Assembly (NCBI RefSeq): GCF_900105675.1
Contig: NZ_LT629786.1
Span: 6,138,001 to 6,202,000 of the forward strand
Direction: 5' to 3'
From: Pseudomonas synxantha
Lineage (GTDB): Bacteria > Pseudomonadota > Gammaproteobacteria > Pseudomonadales > Pseudomonadaceae
DNA: 64,000 nt
The notes under the pieces: generated by a model
Database searches by the model: none
What the model saw: the letters and a program-made list of their open reading frames with translations, nothing else
Told to the model about the DNA's origin: nothing
Part shown: piece after piece, positions 61,338-64,000 of the stretch
Layout: each line of letters begins with the position of its first letter
How positions within the stretch are numbered: position 1 is the first letter of the stretch
Position numbers and translations under genes: made by a program

Positions 61338-62885
61338 ATGCGTGCTGCTCAATTGAAAGCTGTACTGCCGCGGGAGCTGCTCGCCTCCGTGGTTGTGTTT
61401 CTGGTCGCACTGCCCCTGTGCATGGGGATCGCGATCGCGTCCGGCATGCCGCCGGCCAAAGGGCTGATCACCGGTATCATCGGTGGCCTGGTGGTGGGCT
61501 GGTTGGCAGGGTCACCACTGCAGGTCAGCGGTCCGGCAGCGGGTCTGGCGGTGCTGGTGTTCGAGCTGGTGCGCCAGCACGGCATGCTGATGCTGGGGCC
61601 GATCCTGTTGCTGGCGGGTTTCCTGCAACTGGTGGCCGGGCGTTTACGTCTGGGCTGCTGGTTTCGTGTCACGGCACCGGCTGTGGTCTACGGCATGTTG
61701 GCGGGGATCGGCGTATTGATTGTGTTATCGCAGATCCATGTGATGCTCGATGGGGCGCCCAAGCCATCTGGGCTGGATAACCTGGCAGGATTCCCGGCGG
61801 CTGTGGCTGAAGCGGTTCCGACCCTCGGCGGCGGGCTGGGTTGGCAAGCCGGCCTGCTCGGCCTGTCGACCATGTTGGTGATGTACCTGTGGGATAAATT
61901 CCGTCCGCAACGGCTACGTTTCGTACCGGGCGCCTTGCTCGGCGTGGGCCTTGCGACCGTCACCAGCCTGGTGCTGGCGTTGCAGGTCAAGCGTGTGGAA
62001 GTCCCGGAAAATCTCGCGGATGCCATCGACTGGCTGCGCCCCAGCGACCTGCTCAACCTGGCTGACCCACAGCTGTTGATCGCGGCATTCGCCGTCGCGT
62101 TTATTGCCAGTGCCGAAACCCTGCTGTCTGCCGCCGCGGTGGACCGTATGCACAGCGGTCAGCGCTCCGATTTCGACAAGGAGTTGTCTGCCCAGGGTGT
62201 CGGCAACATGCTTTGCGGCCTGGTTGGCGCCTTGCCGATGACGGGCGTGATTGTACGCAGCTCAGCCAACGTCCAGGCCGGTGCTACCACGCGTTTATCG
62301 GCGATGTTCCACGGCCTGTGGCTGCTCGGCTTTGTACTCTTGCTGTCGAGCGTGCTGCAAAGCATTCCGGTCGCAAGCCTGGCGGGTGTGCTGGTGTACA
62401 CCGGGATCAAGCTGGTGGACGTCAAGGCGTTCAAGGCACTGGGGCGCTATGGGCGGATGCCGATGTTTACCTATGCGGCCACGGCGCTGGCGATCATCTT
62501 TACCGACTTGCTGACCGGTGTGCTGGTGGGCTTTGGGCTGACGTTGCTTAAACTGGCCTTCAAGGCTTCGCGATTGAAAGTCAGTCTGATCGACCTGCCT
62601 CAAGAGGGTGAGATGGAGCTGCGCTTGACGGGCGCGGCGACCTTTCTGAAAGTGCCGGCGTTGACTCAGGTGTTGTCGACGGTGCCTGCGGGGACCACGT
62701 TGCACGTGCCGCTGAGTAACTTGAGTTATATCGACCACTCTTGCCTGGAGTTGCTGGAGGAGTGGGGCCGGGCCAATGCGGCCAAGGGCTCGACGCTGGT
62801 GATTGAGGCGCGTGGGCTCAAGCGCCGATTGGAAGGCCGGGTACGCACAACGGTGGGGATAGGTTCGGCGCCGTCCGTTACCTGA
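61338..62885 (+). CDS. SulP-family transporter, probable bicarbonate carrier
   Basis: The 515-residue protein has the polytopic SulP membrane domain (LPRELLASVVVFLVALPLCMGIAIASGMPPAKGLITGIIGGLVVGWL) and a C-terminal STAS-like domain (about 430-515). It differs clearly from the SulP at 31585 and belongs with carbonic anhydrase-linked members. Its position 85 bases after the beta-carbonic anhydrase suggests bicarbonate rather than sulfate. GGGAG lies upstream of ATG 61338. Confidence 0.88.
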   Translation: MRAAQLKAVLPRELLASVVVFLVALPLCMGIAIASGMPPAKGLITGIIGGLVVGWLAGSPLQVSGPAAGLAVLVFELVRQHGMLMLGPILLLAGFLQLVAGRLRLGCWFRVTAPAVVYGMLAGIGVLIVLSQIHVMLDGAPKPSGLDNLAGFPAAVAEAVPTLGGGLGWQAGLLGLSTMLVMYLWDKFRPQRLRFVPGALLGVGLATVTSLVLALQVKRVEVPENLADAIDWLRPSDLLNLADPQLLIAAFAVAFIASAETLLSAAAVDRMHSGQRSDFDKELSAQGVGNMLCGLVGALPMTGVIVRSSANVQAGATTRLSAMFHGLWLLGFVLLLSSVLQSIPVASLAGVLVYTGIKLVDVKAFKALGRYGRMPMFTYAATALAIIFTDLLTGVLVGFGLTLLKLAFKASRLKVSLIDLPQEGEMELRLTGAATFLKVPALTQVLSTVPAGTTLHVPLSNLSYIDHSCLELLEEWGRANAAKGSTLVIEARGLKRRLEGRVRTTVGIGSAPSVT

Positions 62886-62897
62886 CGAAACCGCATC

Positions 62898-63019
62898 AAA
62901 ATGTGGGAGGGGCGGTGCGACGGTTCGACTTGCTCCCGATTGGGGTGTGTCAGCCAAAGAGATTTTGACTGGTCCACCGCTATCGGGGGTCGAACCGTCG
63001 CACCGCCCCTCCCACATTT
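62898..63019. repeat. Enlarged REP doublet (class II), copy 9
   Basis: This is the second copy of the enlarged form. Arms share GTGGGAGGGG, then CGGTGCGACGGTTCGA, then, on the left, CTTGCTCCCGAT of class I. The right arm is the complement (ATCGGGGG, TCGAACCGTCGCACCG, CCCCTCCCACATTT). It lies between the convergent SulP gene and the hypothetical gene at 63041. Confidence 0.85.
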
Positions 63020-63040
63020 GATCTTTGTAAACCGGACGAT

Positions 63041-63688
63041 TTACGCCGGCTGATCCAGCGTCAGTTCAACCCCAAGCTGGCGCGACAGGCACGGCCAGCG
63101 TTTCCATGCCGCTTCGGTGCTCGGGCTCTTCAGTGTCTCGCGGTACGCCTCGACCGACTCCAGCGCAAAGCTGTCTTCGTTAAGCATTTCATCTACCGCG
63201 TGGTGTACGGCTTCATCCAACTGGTTGGCGAATGTTTCGCCGATCAATCGGTGAGCAATCACATTGGCCACGGTGGTATCCGCGGGAATCAACGGCTGGC
63301 CGAAATGTTTGATATACAGATCGTTGACCTCCTCCACCAGACGATGGGCCAGGTAAGCCTCGTCCAGCAGGCCGTCGAGGCCCTCGTGCCCAGCCATGAT
63401 CGCGGGCGGTTGCAGGAAGAAGTGTTCGGCGATTTTCAGCACCGGCTTGATTTGGCTTTCAATTCCGGCCTCGCGGGCCACGTCATTGGCAGCGTCCAGC
63501 AAATCGGGAACCAGATCGATATAAGCGGTGACAAAGCGCGTCATGACAATGTTGCTATCACCGTCAGCCAAGGAAATAGCCGAATGCAGGTGCGGCAATT
63601 GTTTTTCCAGCTGTGTGGCAAGCTGGCCAGTGCTGGCTTCGTGTTGATGGGCACGGGAAATCTGCTCGCGCAATGCGGCGGTGTTCAT
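63041..63688 (-). CDS. Conserved hypothetical protein (PA0104-like)
   Basis: A soluble 215-residue protein, all-helical in appearance, with no signal peptide or membrane segment. Landmarks are REQISRAHQHEASTGQLATQ, DLVPDLLDAANDVAREAGI and FANQLDEAVHHAVDEMLNED. Several histidine and acidic residues are clustered (HLHSAI, EHFFLQPP, HRLVEEVND), but I recognise no catalytic motif. ATG at 63688 has TGGAG upstream. From memory this is the gene after the CA-SulP pair in PAO1, next to the cytochrome c oxidase genes. Confidence 0.8.
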   Translation of the reverse strand: MNTAALREQISRAHQHEASTGQLATQLEKQLPHLHSAISLADGDSNIVMTRFVTAYIDLVPDLLDAANDVAREAGIESQIKPVLKIAEHFFLQPPAIMAGHEGLDGLLDEAYLAHRLVEEVNDLYIKHFGQPLIPADTTVANVIAHRLIGETFANQLDEAVHHAVDEMLNEDSFALESVEAYRETLKSPSTEAAWKRWPCLSRQLGVELTLDQPA

Positions 63689-63889
63689 GAAGGCTCCAGT
63701 GAAACAGGTGTAGGAAAAGGGAGAAGATAAGGTAGTTCGTTTATACGGGCGCCTAAGACGCATTTGTCATAATTATTTCATGGTTATGCAGGTGTGTTAT
63801 ATCGAAATGCCATCGTTCGTCGGATAAACGTTTGCGCCCCCGGTTTTATTGGGCCCGCTGGTCTGTTTTCGCTCATTTGCCCCTACACA

Positions 63890-63917
63890 TTGCGGGGTTG
63901 CCCTGGCTGTCTATACT
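63890..63917 (+). promoter_or_regulatory. Putative sigma-70 promoter at the window edge
   Basis: TTGCGG (63890-63895), a 16-base spacer and TATACT (63912-63917) read rightward, in the 312-base gap (63689-64000) between the PA0104-like gene and the window end. No gene is visible in that gap. By synteny the next gene is probably cytochrome c oxidase subunit II; this is inference. Confidence 0.45.
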
Positions 63918-64000
63918 CGGGTTTGTACGCAATTAGCTGATGACGCCCAACTGCATGACGCAGGCAAGGCTTGGCGGTTGTAAGCAGTATGGAAGCCGCT

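Overview
This window is the replication-origin region of a Pseudomonas chromosome, most likely from the P. fluorescens group. Three things point there: the order rnpA-rpmH-oriC-dnaA-dnaN-recF-gyrB, the high GC content, and many P. fluorescens-type REP hairpins built on GTGGGAGGGGGCTTGC. From memory of P. aeruginosa PAO1, the backbone is largely colinear with PA0001-PA0037, PA0067-PA0069 and PA0102-PA0104, with accessory islets set between the conserved blocks. No tRNA, rRNA, insertion sequence, prophage or CRISPR array was seen.

Layout. 1-4.6 kb: the end of a TonB-dependent siderophore receptor, then the leftward translation and membrane-biogenesis genes mnmE, yidC, yidD, rnpA and rpmH. 4.6-5.2 kb: oriC, with an AT-rich segment and six DnaA boxes. 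5.2-11.4 kb: dnaA-dnaN-recF-gyrB, with three ParB parS sites (two inside recF, one after gyrB). 11.5-15 kb: an OmpR-type response regulator divergent from a CHASE2 histidine kinase. 15-31.5 kb: housekeeping genes: an HdtS/LptA-type acyltransferase, gmhB, glyS, glyQ, tag, an LpxL-type acyltransferase, trkA, rsmB, fmt, def, a LysM-family protein that lacks LysM, dprA, tsaC, qor, hemF and aroE.

31.5-37.2 kb: a choline-O-sulfate module (SulP permease, choline-type binding protein, BetC, LysR regulator) and a small dioxygenase. 37.3-41.6 kb: a complete D-galactonate pathway (kinase, aldolase, dehydratase, transporter). 41.6-43.3 kb: a berberine-bridge-type flavoenzyme. 43.5-46.5 kb: trpBA with the divergent activator trpI and a recognisable TrpI operator. 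46.5-55 kb: small stress and envelope genes, prlC and a YheV-type zinc ribbon. 55.3-59.2 kb: a three-subunit periplasmic gluconate dehydrogenase. 59.2-60.3 kb: a radical SAM gene behind a perfect LexA box. 60.5-62.9 kb: a beta-carbonic anhydrase with a SulP transporter, probably for bicarbonate. The window ends in what is probably the promoter of the next operon.

Most of the window is ordinary core genome and I found no clearly undescribed multi-gene system. The most interesting signals are structural: an enlarged REP doublet class whose arms carry matching, covarying insertions; a LexA box embedded in a hairpin that covers a ribosome binding site; exact DnaA boxes scattered well beyond oriC; the LysM-less family member; and the bicovalent-FAD-type oxidase.
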